Shown here: piece after piece, positions 1 through 15,700 of the stretch
How the letters are laid out: each line of letters begins with the position of its first letter
How positions within the stretch are numbered: position 1 is the stretch's first letter
Origin: Nemania diffusa
Taxonomy: Eukaryota; Ascomycota; Sordariomycetes; Xylariales; Xylariaceae
Assembly: GCA_038501195.1 (NCBI GenBank)
Contig: JBBPUQ010000009.1
Span: 62,001-126,000 of the forward strand
Direction: 5' to 3'
Length of the DNA: 64,000 nucleotides
Notes under the pieces: model-generated
The model's database searches: none
What the model was told of the DNA's origin: nothing
The model's input: only the letters and a program-made list of their open reading frames with translations
Program-made: the position numbers and the translations under genes

Positions 1-1339
1 AATATTATACTTAATTAATAATATTTAATAATAAATTTAATAATTTTAATTTTTAAAATATTAATTTTTAATTATAAATTAATAATATTATTAATTTATT
101 TATTTAAAAGTTTTAAAACTTTTTTAAAAAATAGTTTTTATAATAAATTAATTATTTTAAAATTTTTAATTATTAATTTTTAATTAATTTTTTTAATTTT
201 TTTTAATTAATTAAATATATTAATATTTAAAAATTAATTAATATAATTATTATAAAATTTTTAAAAAATCAAATAAATTTTATTAATTATATAAAATTAA
301 AAGAATTTATTATAAATATATAAATTATAATTATTATATATTAAAATTATTTATTAATTATTATAATAAATTTTTATATATAAAATAAATATTTTTTTAA
401 TTTAAATTAAAATTATAAAATTATTAATTTATTTTTAAAATTTAAATAAAATTATTAATTATTTTATAAATTTATATTTTAATAAAAGAATTATTAATTT
501 TATATATAAATATTTTTAAAAATTATAAATTATAAAAATATTTTATTATTAATTAAAATATATTTATAAATAATAAATTATTTATTTTAATTAATATTTT
601 TTTAAAAATCTTTTAAATAATTTTATTAATTATAATTTAATAATTAAAATTAATATTTTAATTAAGTTTAATTTTATTAATATTATAATAATATTTTTTA
701 AAAATATTAATTAATTTTAAAACTTTTAATTAATTAAAAAAATTTAATGTTAATTATTATTATTTTATTAATTTTATTATAATTAATTATATTAGTTTTA
801 AAGATTTTTATAAAATTATTTTAAATTAAAAATTTAATATATTAATTAAATTTTAAATAGTAAAAAAAAATTTAATTTTTAATATATATTAAATTATAAT
901 TTTAAATTTAAAAAAACAAAATATATAATTTAATTTAATTTAATTAATTATTTAAATAATTAATTTAATTATAAAAAATAAAAATAAAATTTATAAATTT
1001 TTATTAAATTATTTTTTAATAAAATTAATAATAAAATAATATTATATATAAAATTATAAAACTTTTTATTTTTTAAAAATTATATAAATTAATATTTTAA
1101 ATTTAATATTATAAATTATTATATATATAATAATTTTTTATTTTATAAGTAATATAAAAAAAATAAAAAAAAAATAATTAAAATAAATATAAAAAAGAAT
1201 TAATTAATAAAAAATTAAAAAAAATTATATAAATATTTTAAAATAATTAAAATAATTTATAAAAACATAATTTATAAAAAAAATAATTATTTTAATATAT
1301 AAAATAATTATTATTAAAATCATATATATATATATAAAT

Positions 1340-3502
1340 TTAAAATTTATTTAATATTAAAAATTTTTTTTTATATAATAAATTTATTTATATTAATTAA
1401 ATTTTTTATTATTTATTAAATATATTTTTTATATAAATATTTATTAATTGATTTTTATTATTAATTTATTATAAATATATAATATAATAATTTTTTTAAA
1501 ATTATATATTATTTTTTTAAATATAATATATAATTACATTAATAATTTATATAAAAATATTTTATTTATATATATAATATATTAATAAATATAATATTAT
1601 AATTTATTTATTTATATTTAATTAAATTTAAATAAATAATATTATATTATAAATATTTATATTAATATTAGAAAAAAAAAAAAAAAAAATTTTAAATAAA
1701 AATTTATAATTTAATTTTTTATATATAAATTTTTTTATTTAATTAATTAAAATAATTATTATATAATTTAAAAATTAAAAATTATAATTATAATTAATAA
1801 TATTATTTTTAATTATAAAAATATTTTTAATATAATATTTATTAATTAATATAATTATAAATCTTTTAATAATAAAAATAAAATATTTTATATTATTTAT
1901 ATTATATATTATTAATTTATTATTATATTTATATATTTAATATTTTAATATTATTTTATAATAATTTTATAATTTATAATATAATTAATTTATTATAATA
2001 ATATATATTTTTAAAATTTATTATATAAAATATTATTAAAAAAGTTTTTTTTATTTTTATTAATTATTTTTTTATATATAAATATTTTAAATATAATATT
2101 AAAAATATTATTTATTTATAATTTAATAATTATAAATATATAAAAAAAAATTAAATTTATTTAAATATAAATTATATTTAAATAATTTAATATTTATTTA
2201 AATTTTATTTTTTAATTTTTTTAATAAATAAATAAAATATTTTAATTTATATAATATAAATTAAATTAATATAATTATTTAAAATTTTTATAAATTATAA
2301 TTATATATAAAATTTAAATTAATAATATTTAATTATAAATTTATATATTAATTTATTAATATTTATATAAATATTTAATATATTTTTTAAATAATTTATT
2401 ATAAAATTAATTATTTAATAAAATTTATATATATATATTAAATATATATAATTAAAATTTAAATTAAAACTTTTATTATATAATTAAATAAATAAAAAAT
2501 ATATAAATTTATTAAAATTTATAAAATTTATAAAATTTTTAAAATTTATAAATTTTATATATATATATAATTTATATATAATTTTTATATATATATTTTT
2601 TTTATAAAATATATATATAAATTAATATAAAATTTAAAAATTTAAAAATAAACTTTAAATTTTATAAATTATTTTAAATTTTATTAATATATATAATTAT
2701 ATAAATATTATATTTTATTTAATTATTTTAAAAAACATATTATATATATATATTATTAATATTATAAAAATATTAACATTTTTTTTTTTATTAATTTTTA
2801 ATATATTATATATAAATTAAAATTTTAAAAATATAATATTATAAAATAAAATATTTATTAATTTATATAATATTAATTATAATAATTTAATTAAAAAATA
2901 TTTTATTTTTAATAAAGATTTAACTATTTTTAATAATTAATTATATAATTAATAATAATTATAATTTTTTTTAATTTTTTAAAATATTAAAATATAAATA
3001 TTTTTTTTTTTTTTTTTTTTTTTAATTTTATTAATTTATTAAAAATTAAAATTTTTAAAATTTTTATATTATAAAATAATTTTAATTTTTAATTAATTAA
3101 TATTAAAATTATTATAATATTTATAGTTTTAATTATATTAATAATTTATAAAATATTTTAATATTTAATATTATATTAATTTTTTAATTAAAAATTATTT
3201 ATTATTATTATTATTTAATATTAAATATATATATATTTTTTTATTATATAATAAAAATATATTAAATTTATTAAAAATTAAATTATTATAATATTTATCA
3301 TTTTATATAAAATTTATATTATTTTTATAATTTAATATAAAAGTTTTATATTTATTATATTATAATTTTTTTCTTTTTTAAAATATTAAATATAAAAAAA
3401 TATTATTTTTATTATTTTTATTATATAATTATTATAGTTTTTAATATAAATTCTTTTTTTAAATTATAATTATATAATTATTTAAATATTTAATATTATA
3501 TT
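1340..3502. mobile_element. Older, heavily decayed LTR retrotransposon copy, left part
   Basis: This nearly G/C-free stretch aligns collinearly with the inside of the younger element at 3,503-9,413. Anchors include 1,372-1,470 with 3,911-4,010, 1,838-1,862 with 4,330-4,354, about 1,909-1,945 with 4,463-4,497, and 3,220-3,290 with about 7,030-7,095. Differences are mainly G/C in the younger copy against A/T here, plus several deletions totalling roughly 1.4 kb. The alignment stops at the younger insertion and resumes at 9,414. The matching LTR would lie near 960-1,270 but is not recognisable. No coding frame survives. Confidence 0.65.
3498..3502. repeat. Target-site duplication ATATT, left
   Basis: ATATT immediately precedes the left LTR and is repeated exactly after the right LTR at 9,414-9,418. 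The same ATATT occurs at the homologous site (7,412-7,416) inside the younger element, which confirms the pre-insertion sequence. Confidence 0.85.
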
Positions 3503-3810
3503 TGTTAGTAGAACTTTTCGTACATATGTACACAAAAAGATTCGGAGTAATCTGTGGGGTTTAAAGTCTATTTCTAAGTCTTAAAGTTCTGTATTAATTT
3601 GTATATATATTCTACAAAAGGAAATACAACTAAAAAGATTGTACATAGATTATTTATATATATATGTATATAGAACTTGTAAGTTTTATAAATTTCAGTA
3701 AGTTTTTATATTTTTTATTTTTTTAGTTACTTAATAAAAGTTCTAGTTTAAGTTTTAGTTGTATGTATTTAGTATATATATACAAGTTTTATTAAATTAT
3801 TAGTTTAATA
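3503..3810. repeat. Left LTR of retrotransposon 1
   Basis: 308 bp, starting TGTTAGTAG and ending ATA where the other copy has ACA. It matches 9,106-9,413 base for base in length. The outer half (about 3,503-3,640) keeps more G/C, for example TTCGTACATATGTACAC, while the inner half is strongly mutated. Confidence 0.9.
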
Positions 3811-6800
3811 CTAGAGCTTTTTTTTTTTATGCAGTAATTTTAGTTTTAATATTAATTAATTTTCTGTTATTTTTTTTGCTGTTTAATTGATTTATATATA
3901 CTTTTATTTATACAACTAGTTTATTTATATTAACTAGCTTTTTTAATATTTAGTTAAGTGCTTTTTTTATACAAACGTTTATTAAGTTGTTTTTATTATC
4001 GATTTAATATATTTTTATAATTTTACAATTTTTGTACACTTTTTAAAATAATATAATATTGATTATAAGTTGCTTTTTTTGTATAGTTTTTAGTTTAACC
4101 AAACATTTATACAAAAACTTAAAATTAATATATATAACTAGTAATATAGTTAGTAGTTTTATTATATAAATAATTTTTTAAAAAGTTATATCGAATATAA
4201 TAGTATAATTAAATTTATTAACTATATTATATAATTTATTTGCTAATATATTATATATAACTTATTTATATTTGATTAAATTTTAGTAAATAATATTGCT
4301 TTTAATTGTAAAAATGTTTTTTATACAACTTTTATTAACTAATATAATTATAAATCTGATTTAAAAATTTAAATTTTTGTTATTTATAAACGCTTTATTA
4401 ATAAAAATAAAAATTTTTATATAACTAAAATTTAAAAATATATAGTATAATTTTTGCTATATGTTATTAATTTGCTATTATATTTATATATTTAATGTTT
4501 TAACGTTGTTTTTTAACAGCTTTTGAACTTATACAGCAATTAATAAATTGTATAATATTTTTAGTTAATATATTAACATAATATATGTGCTTTAAGCTTG
4601 TTAAACAATATATTGCTAAAAATAATTTTTTGTATAAAAGTTAATAATATACAGTTATTTAATTTGTTTTTATTAAATAAAAAAAAAATTCTGTTTATTT
4701 ATTTAAATTTTGCTTTTGTTAAATTTAACAGAGTGTTTAAGCGTTAATTTTGCTTTTAGTTTTGTATAAAATAGTAGCTTAGTTTTTTTTTCGTACAAAA
4801 ACTTCTTAAATATAATATTGAAAATATTATCTGTTTAAAGTTCTGTAATTATAAATTTGTCGAGTTTTTTTTCAGTATATAATAAATATAAATCATATGT
4901 AAATATTTTTATGTTTAATTTTTAACAGTAATATTTATAATAAGTTTTGTATTAATATAATTTTAACTTAATTAATTTATATAATAGTTATATAATTTAA
5001 AATATAATATTTATTAAATATTTATTTTTTAGTTTTTTTAATAAATAAATATAAATTTTTTAGTTTAATTTATTATATAATTATATATATGCTTAAAAAA
5101 TATTTTACAGCTTTATATATATATTGTAGTTTTAAATTAGCAATAGTTTTAAAGCTATAATAAACTGTTGATTTATATGTTAAATTATTAATACTTATAT
5201 AAAAATTTAAACTTTGTTGTTATTTTTATAACTTTATATAATTAATTTAAACTTTTTGTATAGTTTAGTTGTTTTATTTTTAACTTTTTATATAAACTTA
5301 GTTTAAAAAATTTTTATTTAGTTATATTAGTTCAAATTATATTGTATAAACTAAAATATATTTTAAGTTGTTAATATGTTTATTTTAGTTATATTTAATT
5401 GTTTAAAAAGTATACTAGGTATAATAATTACGCTGTTTTATTTTAGTTGTATAACTAAAGCATAATTGTTAACTTTTTTTAGTACAAAATATTAGTTATT
5501 AATAAGTATAAATAACTTTCTTAGTTTGCTTTTGCGTTAAAGTTGCAGCTGTTTAATAGCTTAAAAAAAGTCGTATAAAAAGTTATTTTTTTTGTATAAT
5601 AAATTAAGTATAATTTTTTGTTAATAATATAGCTTGATTTATATATAACAAAACTTAGCTAGTTTATTTATTATATTAATTGTAATGTTACGATTTTTAA
5701 TTGCAGAAATTTTATACAGTTTTATTTAGCTTTTTCGTTTTTTTTATATTATAACTTTACTTTAAAAAAGTAAAAAAAATACTTTATACAATAATGCTAG
5801 TTTGTTTTTAGTTTGTATAGCTTAGTTAATATTAACTTTTGTATAAATATTTTTTAATATTTTTATAGCTTTTTATATAGTTTTTATTTTTTAAGTAATT
5901 TTTAATGAAAAAAATAAATCGCTGTTGATTTTAAAGTAAGTTTTAAAAACTAATAAAATAAATATAAAACTGTTTAGTTTAGCTATATTGTTTAAAGCTT
6001 TTATAGCTATTTATAGTATTGTTTTTTTGTTTATACAGTAGCTGATTTTTTTGTATAAAATATTAAATATATAATAAAGTAATATATATATTTGTTTAAC
6101 TTTTTTAACAGCTTAATATATTTTAATAAGTATTTTTTTATATAAAGTTTTAACTAGTTATATATTATTATAAAATTTTTCGAACAAAAAATTTGTACTG
6201 AAATTATATACAATATAATTAAATAGCTTTTAATATATTAAAATTTAACATTAATATAGTATGTTTTAAATATTGTATATATTTAAAAACTTTAAAAATT
6301 TAGCTGCTTAAAACAAAGTACTTGTATTAATTACATATAAAATCGGTTATTTGTTAATTTATATAATATTAATAATAATTTTATAATTAAAATTACATTT
6401 ATTTTTTAGTAAAAATTTAAATTTTTTTAAAGTTTAGTTATATAATTAACAATAGTAACAAAACTTTTTAATTTTTTAAAATATTGAAACATTAATATTA
6501 TTGTATTTAATTTTTTGTAATAATTTTATAAGTTTTTTTATACAAAAATGTCTAAATCAACAATGCAACTTTTAAAGCTTTTATTTTATGAAATAATTTG
6601 TAGCTTTTAATTAGTTAATATTAAAAAACAAATATTTCTATTTTTGTATAATTAGTACTGTTGTATTATTTTGTTATATAATTATATTTTATATATTGTT
6701 AAAATAAATGTACAATTAATTTACATTTTATAGTAATAGTAAAAATAGAGTTAATATATTTAAAATATAAAATTCGATCGGTTTAATCGATATTAAAATA

Positions 6801-9105
6801 GTTATAGTATTTATAGCTTCAAAACTTTTAATACTACTAAATCAAATTGTTATATTATTTAAAGTTTAATTTATTTGTATAAAAAAGTTCTTTTATATAA
6901 AAGCTTTAGTTTGAGCTTTTTTAATAGTTAAAACTTTAGCTATATTAATATTTTATAAAATATTTTAGTACTTTATATTATATTAACTATTTAAATAAAA
7001 ATTATTTAATATTAACGTTTAATTTTAAATATATATATTTTTTTTTGTTGTATAATAAAAGTATATTAAATTTATTAAAAATTAAACTATTTCATTTTTA
7101 GTTTTAAAATTTAAGTTATTATTAAATTCATTATTATATAAAAAGTTTTTATTACTTTTGTAATTTAATATAAATATATTATACTTTTTATATAATAAAA
7201 CTTTTTATTTTAAAGTATTATATGCAATAAAATATTGCTTTTTTATTTTCGATTTTTTTTGTTAGCTATAGTTAATAAATTAACAACTAAGCTTTTTGTA
7301 AATAAAGTATTTTTTGTTACTTCTATTATTTTTATTGTACAATCGCTGTAATTTTTAACGAAAATTTTTTTTAAAGCTATAATTGTACAATTGTTTCAAA
7401 TATTTAGTATTATATTGTTTATTAATAAAATAAACATTTATTATATAATAGTAATTTATTTTTCGATTAAAAAAAACTTACAGTGCTATTTATAGATTAA
7501 AAAATAAAGTTTTGTATATAAATTTTTAATTAATTAAAATAAATTCGAATTTAAATATACTAAAATATGTTTATATAACTGTTATATAAAGTAATATTTT
7601 TTTATAGTAGCTAAATTTTAAAGTATATTATATAAATTAAAGCTTGTTAATTATAGTTTTTAATACTTCAAGTATTATTTTCGTTAAATTGTTTTGTTTT
7701 ATTTATATAAAAGTAATAATAGTTTAATCGATTTAGTATTAACTATAGTTAATTATTATATTAAAATAATTGTTAAACATTATATAAATTTTATTTTATT
7801 TATATATTAAACTAATATAGTTGAAATAATATTGTTTAGCTTTTTTTTTTAATATAGAAAAAAATACTGCATAATATTGTCTTTTAATAATTCTAAATTA
7901 ACAATATATCGAAATAAAGATTTAAGCTTTATTATACAATATATTATATAGCTTACTACTATAGTTCTAATTAGATCGTTATACTTTTATAAATGCAATA
8001 AATTAAACTGTTTCAATTAAACTATTGTAAATAATTTAAGTAAGAGAAAATTTATACAATCGATTTTTATATGTAAATAAAAGCACAGAATATACAGTAA
8101 AAATTTTAGAAATAAGTATAAGTTTTTAAATTTCTGTTTATACAAAAAAACTAAATATTTAATCATTTGTACTAAGCATTAAAATGTATACTAATATTAT
8201 TAGCTTTAGTACAACTAGTTATAATATTAAATAGTTTATTTATATAACTAAAAGTTCTAATATACTCGCTGATATAAATGCTAAAGCTATTTATATAAAT
8301 ATATTATTATTTAAATTTTTATTGTTTTTATTTATATATTTTTTAATAATATATAAAAGCTTGTTTTTAAACAATTTTCTATGTACTTTAATATTTTTGT
8401 TACTTTTAGCAATAGTAATAAATTCTTTTTAAAATATACAACTAATATTTACTAACATTAGTTTTATTTAGTTATTAAAATTTATTATAAATATTTGTAC
8501 AAGCTATTCGCTTTCGATTTTTAATTGTATATAATTTTGTAAATATTTTGCAAAATATATTGTTAATTATAAAAGTTCAACAGATTAATCGAAATTAATA
8601 GTTATATTTTAATATTTAAAATCAATTTACTTTTTCTAAATCTTTATTTAAATACTGCTACTTTTAGCTATATTTTTATATATAAATTTATTTTTATTGT
8701 ATAAAGCTACTAACTTGTTGTTTTAAATTTGTTTAGCTGTTGCAGCTGTAGCTGCTATAGTTGCTTTTGTTACAAGTGCTAATATAGTTGTAAAAAGTAG
8801 TAAAATAAAAAAAATAAAATAAATAAAATAATTAAAAAAGTAAATATATAAAATAGCTTATAGTTTTATTGATTTTTATACAAAAATAATTAAATTATTA
8901 CATAAAACTAATTTCAACTTTGCAATAGTTAAATTTTTTTTGTTCAACGGTTAATTTAACATGTCTTCAGCTAATCAACACAAATAGTAGTCCACTTTTT
9001 ATACAAAAAAAAAAAAAATAAAGCATAAAAGCTACTTTTAATAATAGCTAGTTTCTATCTTTTTACTTTACTAATCTATAATTGCATTTTACAATTACTA
9101 ATTAG

Positions 9106-9413
9106 TATTAATAGAACTTTTTGTATATATATATATAAGAAGATTCAAAATAATTTATAAAGTTTAAGGTTTGTTTCTAAGTTCTAAAGTTCTATATTAA
9201 TTCATATATATATTTTACAAAAAAAAGTATAACTAGAAAAATCGTACGTAGGTTATTTATATATATATATATATAGGACCTGTAAGTTTTATAGATCTTA
9301 GTGGGTCTTTGTATTCTTTATCTTTTCGGTTACCTGATAAGGGTCCTAGTCTAGGTCCTAGTTATATGCACCTAATGCGTACGTATAGGTCTTATTAAGT
9401 CATTGGTTCAACA
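9106..9413. repeat. Right LTR of retrotransposon 1
   Basis: 308 bp, the partner of 3,503-3,810. Here the inner half is mutated (its start reads TATTAATAG) and the outer half is preserved, with stretches such as GGTCCTAGTCTAGGTCC, ending CAACA. ATATT follows at 9,414-9,418. Confidence 0.9.
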
Positions 9414-9790
9414 ATATTATTTATTATTCAAATAAATATTTATTATATAATAATAATTTAATTTTTAATTAAATAAAAATTATAATATTATTTATATATT
9501 AAATAATAATATTTTATATATAAAATTTATTTTTATAATTATTATTTAAAATATTATTTATTTATAATAATTAAATTTTAAAATATATTATATAAATTTA
9601 AATATATTAATTATAATTTTTAATATTTTAAATATTATTTTTATTAAATTATATTATTTAATTAATTTAATATTAATTATAAATAATTAATATATTAAAA
9701 TAATTATAATTAAATTAAAAATAAAATTATTAATATATAAATTTATATTATAATTATAAAATAATTAAATTATTTATATAATTAAAAATT
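9414..9790. mobile_element. Older retrotransposon copy, right part
   Basis: This continues the relic interrupted by retrotransposon 1. 9,414-9,460 aligns with 7,412-7,460 of the younger copy and 9,572-9,660 with 7,602-7,690. Homology fades near 9,790, and no LTR for the older copy could be recognised beyond that point. Confidence 0.65.
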
Positions 9791-12700
9791 TATTAAAAAT
9801 ATAACTAAATATTAAATAAATTATATATATATAATAATATATATAAATTATATATAAATAAAATATATAATTAATTATATAATATTTATATTAATAATTA
9901 ATTTTAAAAAAAAAATTTTATATAGCTAAAAACTTTATTATAAATAAAATTATTATTAATATATAACTTAAATATTTATTTCTATAACTATAATATAAAT
10001 ATTATAATATATAAATTATATAATATAGTTATAACTAATATTAATATTTTAACATTAAATATATTTTTTTAATATAATTAATTAATTATTTATATAAATA
10101 ATTTTAATTATTATATTATTAATTATATTTAAATTTATTTTTTAATAACTATTTAGCTATAACAAATACTATTTATATTAATTAAAATATATTAACAAGT
10201 TATTAAAATTAATTATTTATTAGCTAAAATTAATATTTATTAATTTTTTTTATTTTTATTTTAATATTTTTTTTTATTTTTTACTTTTTATTTTTTTACT
10301 TTTTTATTATTTAAACTTTTTTTTTTTTTCACTTTTTTCTTAGTAGTTTATTTAGTTTTTTTTTTTTGCTTTTTTTATTATTTCTTTTTTTTTTTTTTTA
10401 ATATTATTTTTTTTTTCTTTTTTTTAGCTTTTTATTAACTTTTTTTTTTATTTTTTGTACTTTTTTTTACTTGTTTTTTTTTATATCAATTGTTTTTTTT
10501 TATTGCTTAATTACTTTATTAAAATATTTCAAAACTTTAGTAAAAAAATAATCTTTATAAATATTTAAATCGACTTTTTTAATACTATTTATAGTTAAAA
10601 TTATATTTATACTAATAAAAAACTTATAATTTAGCTTTAGTTTTAATATTTAAACAAATTGCAATATTACTAATATAAAATCTATAAATTTAAAGCTAAC
10701 AATATATTTATATATTTATAGATTTTTTAAAACTAATTATATAATATATAACACTATTTTGCTAACTTAAATTATATTTTTATTTATTAACAATAAATAC
10801 TTCAAATTTATAAATTTTAATAAATAACAAATAATAAACTAATTATATAAAACTTAGATAATTTTATAAGTTATAATAATGTTAAGTTTATTAGTAATTT
10901 TTTTCTATATATTATTTTCAGCTGTAAACTAATAACTATATTTGCGCTATATAATTATTTTATGCTTTTTATACATAGTATATATAACGATAATAATATA
11001 CTAATGTATAAATTTTTATTGCTTAATTTTAATAAAGCGTTTTAAAATTTAGTTAAAAATATTCACATTTTATAAAAAACACATTATAAAGTTAATATAA
11101 CATTTAAAATACAAATCGATATTAATACTACTAATATATAAATTGCAAATAAACATCTCGAAAAAGATATTTAAATTATTAAATCTCGCTATAATATTAA
11201 AACATTTATTATTAAAATAATATAACATAAAAATATAAATATTAATTTTTAATAATTATAATAAAATAAATAGTTCTTTATAATATATAATTAATTAAAG
11301 TTATAAAAAAATATAAAATAAAATTATAAAATGAGTTATTTTTTTATCTAAATATTTTGTTTTTAAAAAAAACTATATAAAAAAATAAACAAATAAAAAA
11401 CAACATATAAAATAATGTTAAAAAACAAGTTCGCTTTTTATACAGATTTTTTGTTTTTAAAAAAAGGTATATAAAAAAAAAAACAAATATAAAATATAAA
11501 AATAATATATATTTATTGCTATATTTATAATAAGTTAACTATTATTACTATTTAATTTAAAAGATTTATTTTTTTATTTTTAAAAATAAAAACATAATTA
11601 AATAACTATATAATAAAATAAATAAAAAATAAACTTTTTTTGATAATAAATTTAAATTAAGTTATATAGTTTATAAAAATAAAAATAAAACAAAAATTAG
11701 TTTTTATTTTTTAATATATAAAATTTATACTTTTGTTTTAAATTTTTTTAATTAATATATTAATTTTTTTAACTTTTATTGCTATTAAAACTAAATATAA
11801 TACTTTGTTATCGCTATTTTTGCTAAACAAAAAAGTAGTATTATTTAATTAATCGTTTTTATTTATTTGCACATTGTTTTTAATTAATGCTTTTTTGCAA
11901 AATTTATTTTCGAGTACTTTTTAATCAAATTTCAAACATAAAATTTTTTTATTATTTAAACTAATAACTATAATATTCAATTTATATTAAGTTTTAAAAT
12001 TAAAAATAATTATTTTATTTAGTTTATTTTAATTGTAGTTTTGTTTAAATAAAAGTTTAAACTTATTTTTTTTATGTTCGAAAAAAAACTAAAACTTTTT
12101 ACTAAAAAAGCTATATTAATAGTTATAATCTTTTTAGCTTATATTATTAAATTAAATATATATAATAATAAATTTAACATTAAAAATATTGTTGTTAAAA
12201 TATAATATTTTGTTATTTAAGCACTAGATAGTTGTAGTTATATTTTATTATAAAAACATTTATTTATAAATAACTTTAATTATTATTTAATAAAAGTCGA
12301 ATTTTTAGTTATACTATATTGCAACTTTTTTAAATAATATTAGTAAAAATATTTACTACTTATAACTGCTATTATATATAGCTGCAAATTTTAGTTATTT
12401 TATTAAAAGCTTATTTGCAAATTTATAAATTAGTTATTTATTATAATTAATAAAAAAGCAAACGATACTATTAATGTTAATATATCTATTAATATTAATT
12501 TAAGCTATAAAATCGAAATTATATTTATATAATTTTAAACTGTTAAATTTAGTAAAAAATAATACTAAAACTAAAAAATTACTAAAGCTAAGCTATAAAT
12601 ATTTTAATATATCTTAAAAATAGTTTATAAAAAAAGTCGTTAATAAAAGTAAAAAATAATTTCGCTTAATTGTAACTACTATTTAATATATAATATTATT

Positions 12701-15700
12701 AAAATTTTTTACTATATATGTTTTATTTACTATAAACACTTTAAACTTATATTAATTAAAAACATTGATAATTTTTACTTAGTTTTAGTTTTTTTTTTTA
12801 AAATATTAGCTTTAAAACTATTAATTTATAAATATAACTTGCAAATTGTTTTTATTACTAGTTTTAACCTCATTATTATTAAAACTAAAACTTTTATATT
12901 TAATTTTTATTAATTTGTTAATATATTTAATTATTTTAATAATATAGCAAAAATAAAATATATATATAAATAATATAAATATAACTTTGTTTATTTATAA
13001 AAATTAATAAAAATAATATAACAGTAAAAATTAAAATTAAAAATTTTATTAAATAAAATGTTTCATTTTTAAAATAAAATATAATTAATATAAATAAAAA
13101 AGTTAAAAATAAAAACTTTATTAATTAAAAGCTTTTGTTTTTAAAAAAAATTATAAATAATAAAACATTTAAAATATAAATAAATATTTTGTTTTTAAAA
13201 AATATAACTTACTTTTAAATTAAACAAAAATAATTTTTATATTTTAATTTCAAATTTTGCTTTATTAAAAACATAGCTCTTTTTGGTATAATTTTTTTTT
13301 AATTTATTATTACTATAAATATAATATATTATAAACTTACTTTAAAAAAAATATTATAAACTGTTAAATGTTTAATTTATTACTAATAACAATGTAAATA
13401 TAAAATAAAAACAATAAATAATGTTTACTTAATTAACTTTTATTTTTTTGCTATAATAAGTAAAAACTTCGCTATATATAATAGTTTTTTTAGTTTTATA
13501 TTTATTCGCTAAATATATAAACTAAAAAAAGTTCAACAGTTTATTTAATAGTTTAACTATATCTATTTAAATAATACAATTAATATAGTACTTATAAAAT
13601 TAAAAACAAATGTTATTAACATTGTTTAATATTTAACTATTAATTAAATTATATAAATACTATTTATTAACAATGTAATAAAAACAATATATATTAAAAC
13701 TATTTAATAATATAATAATATTGTTTTATTTTATACTTAAATAATATATAATATTATTAATAGCAGTTTAGCAACTAATAGTACTATTTATAGCTATTTA
13801 ATTAATAACAATATAATTTTGTTTTTGTTAATAAGTTTTAGCTTTTATTTTTTTAGCTAATATAATATTATTATTAAACTAGTTAATATTATTGTTTTTT
13901 TATTAAACTATTGTTTAGTTTTAAATAATATATTTAGCTCGCTAAATATAAACTATTAGTTGTTTATAGCTATAACTATATTTAATTTAAATAAAATAAC
14001 ATATTTTTATATAAATAGTAGTAGCAAATTTTTAACTAAATATTTATTTGTTAACTTTTTAGTCTAGTTTTATAAATAATATAAATTTTTATTATAAATA
14101 TTAATCGCTATTATAATATTGCTGCTATAAAATTTCGATTTATTTTATAAAATCTATAGTTTGTTTATTATATATTTTGGTTTTTTTTTTAATATAAAAA
14201 GCTTTGCTTTTAGCTAAAGCTTTACTACTAAGTTCAAAAACAACTAGCTTTTTCTTTTTTTTATAAATTTTTATTACAATACTTTTAAATATTACTTAAA
14301 AAATTATAACTTTATTAATAACTTACTTCTATTTTAAATATATAATATTTTTAAAACTATATTTGTAATATTAGTAATAAATGATATAACAAATAATGCA
14401 ATTTTAATTATTGCTTAAATATCTGTTAATCAGTTTTAAAATATTATTTTTTTTAATACAAAAATAAAAAAAAAATCGCTTAAAAAAATATATATATAGC
14501 AGTAATAATAACTACTTTTATTATTATTACATTATATTTATTATTAATATATATTATATTAGTTAATAATAAAAATAACATTTGTTATTAGTAATAAGCT
14601 TTAACTAAAGTAGCAATTTTTAAACTTTGCGTTTTTTTAATATATATAATTTATATATACTTTATTAAAATAAAAAAATCAGATATATATAAAAATTCGA
14701 ATTTTAAATAATAATTAAAATATAGCTTTAATTTTGTTGTAACTGCTTTATTATTAATATAACATAAATAAATATTTAAATATTTATAAATATATATAAA
14801 GCATAAATAAAAAAAACATAAAAAATAAAATAACTAAAAAATAAATTATTAATATTTTTAATAAATTTATTTTTTAAAAAAAATTTAATATAAGTAATAT
14901 ATATTTATTAAAACTATTAATAAAAAAATTAAACATGTTTTATATTACAAAATATAGTAAAAAAGTTAAATATTTAGTTTATATTTTATTTTATATATTT
15001 TGTTTAATTTATATATCGAATTTATAACAATTATTTCAGTTTTTTTGTTTTGCTACAACTTAAGTTTTAATTATAAATATAATAAAAAAAGCAATAGCAG
15101 AAAAAATAACAAAACTTTTTTGCAACATTTACTAAAACAGCTAGAAATTAATAAAATATTTAGCTAAAACAAGTCGCATATTACAACTTTATAAAAAGTT
15201 CTTTTTTTTGTTAAAAAAAAGAAAAAAAAAAAAAAAAGTTAAATATTTTGCTAATAACATAAGCTTATACAATAAAAAAATATATAATAATATAAACAAA
15301 AATAAAAAAAATAATAAAAGCTATAAAAATTAGTTTAAAAATAAATTTTTAAACTTTATTATTAATTAAAAATTCAATAAAAAATAGTTTAAAAAAAAAA
15401 AAGTTATAAAAAAAATAAAAAATTGAAATTTTATTAGTAAAAATAAAAATTTAATATAAAGTTTTTATTTTTAAAAAAAGTTTTTTTATTTTATATATTA
15501 ATATATTTATATAATTTAACAATTATAGTTATTTATTTTATTTAATTATAAATTATTTTTATATAATTATTAATTAATTATATAATTTTATATAGCTAAT
15601 CTGTTATAAATAAAAGTAAAATTAGCTAATATATTACTATTTATTTCTATTTTAATACTTAGTTACATTAATATTGTAATATTAAAATGTTTAAGTAATT

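Larger units (their letters stand above)
3503..9413. mobile_element. LTR retrotransposon 1, full length, RIP-mutated
   Basis: A 5,911-bp unit is bounded by two 308-bp direct repeats with TG...CA-type ends (TGTTAG... and ...CAACA) and a perfect 5-bp target duplication. The interior is AT-rich, with stops in every frame. No gag or pol motif could be placed with confidence, so the superfamily is open. The plus strand is T-rich and a T-run (about 3,817-3,828) lies just inside the left LTR. On the minus strand that could be the polypurine tract, and a minus-strand stretch near 8,740-8,800 reads as Ala/Thr-rich codons. These hint that the element is transcribed leftward, which is inference only. 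It sits inside an older copy of itself. Confidence 0.9.
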
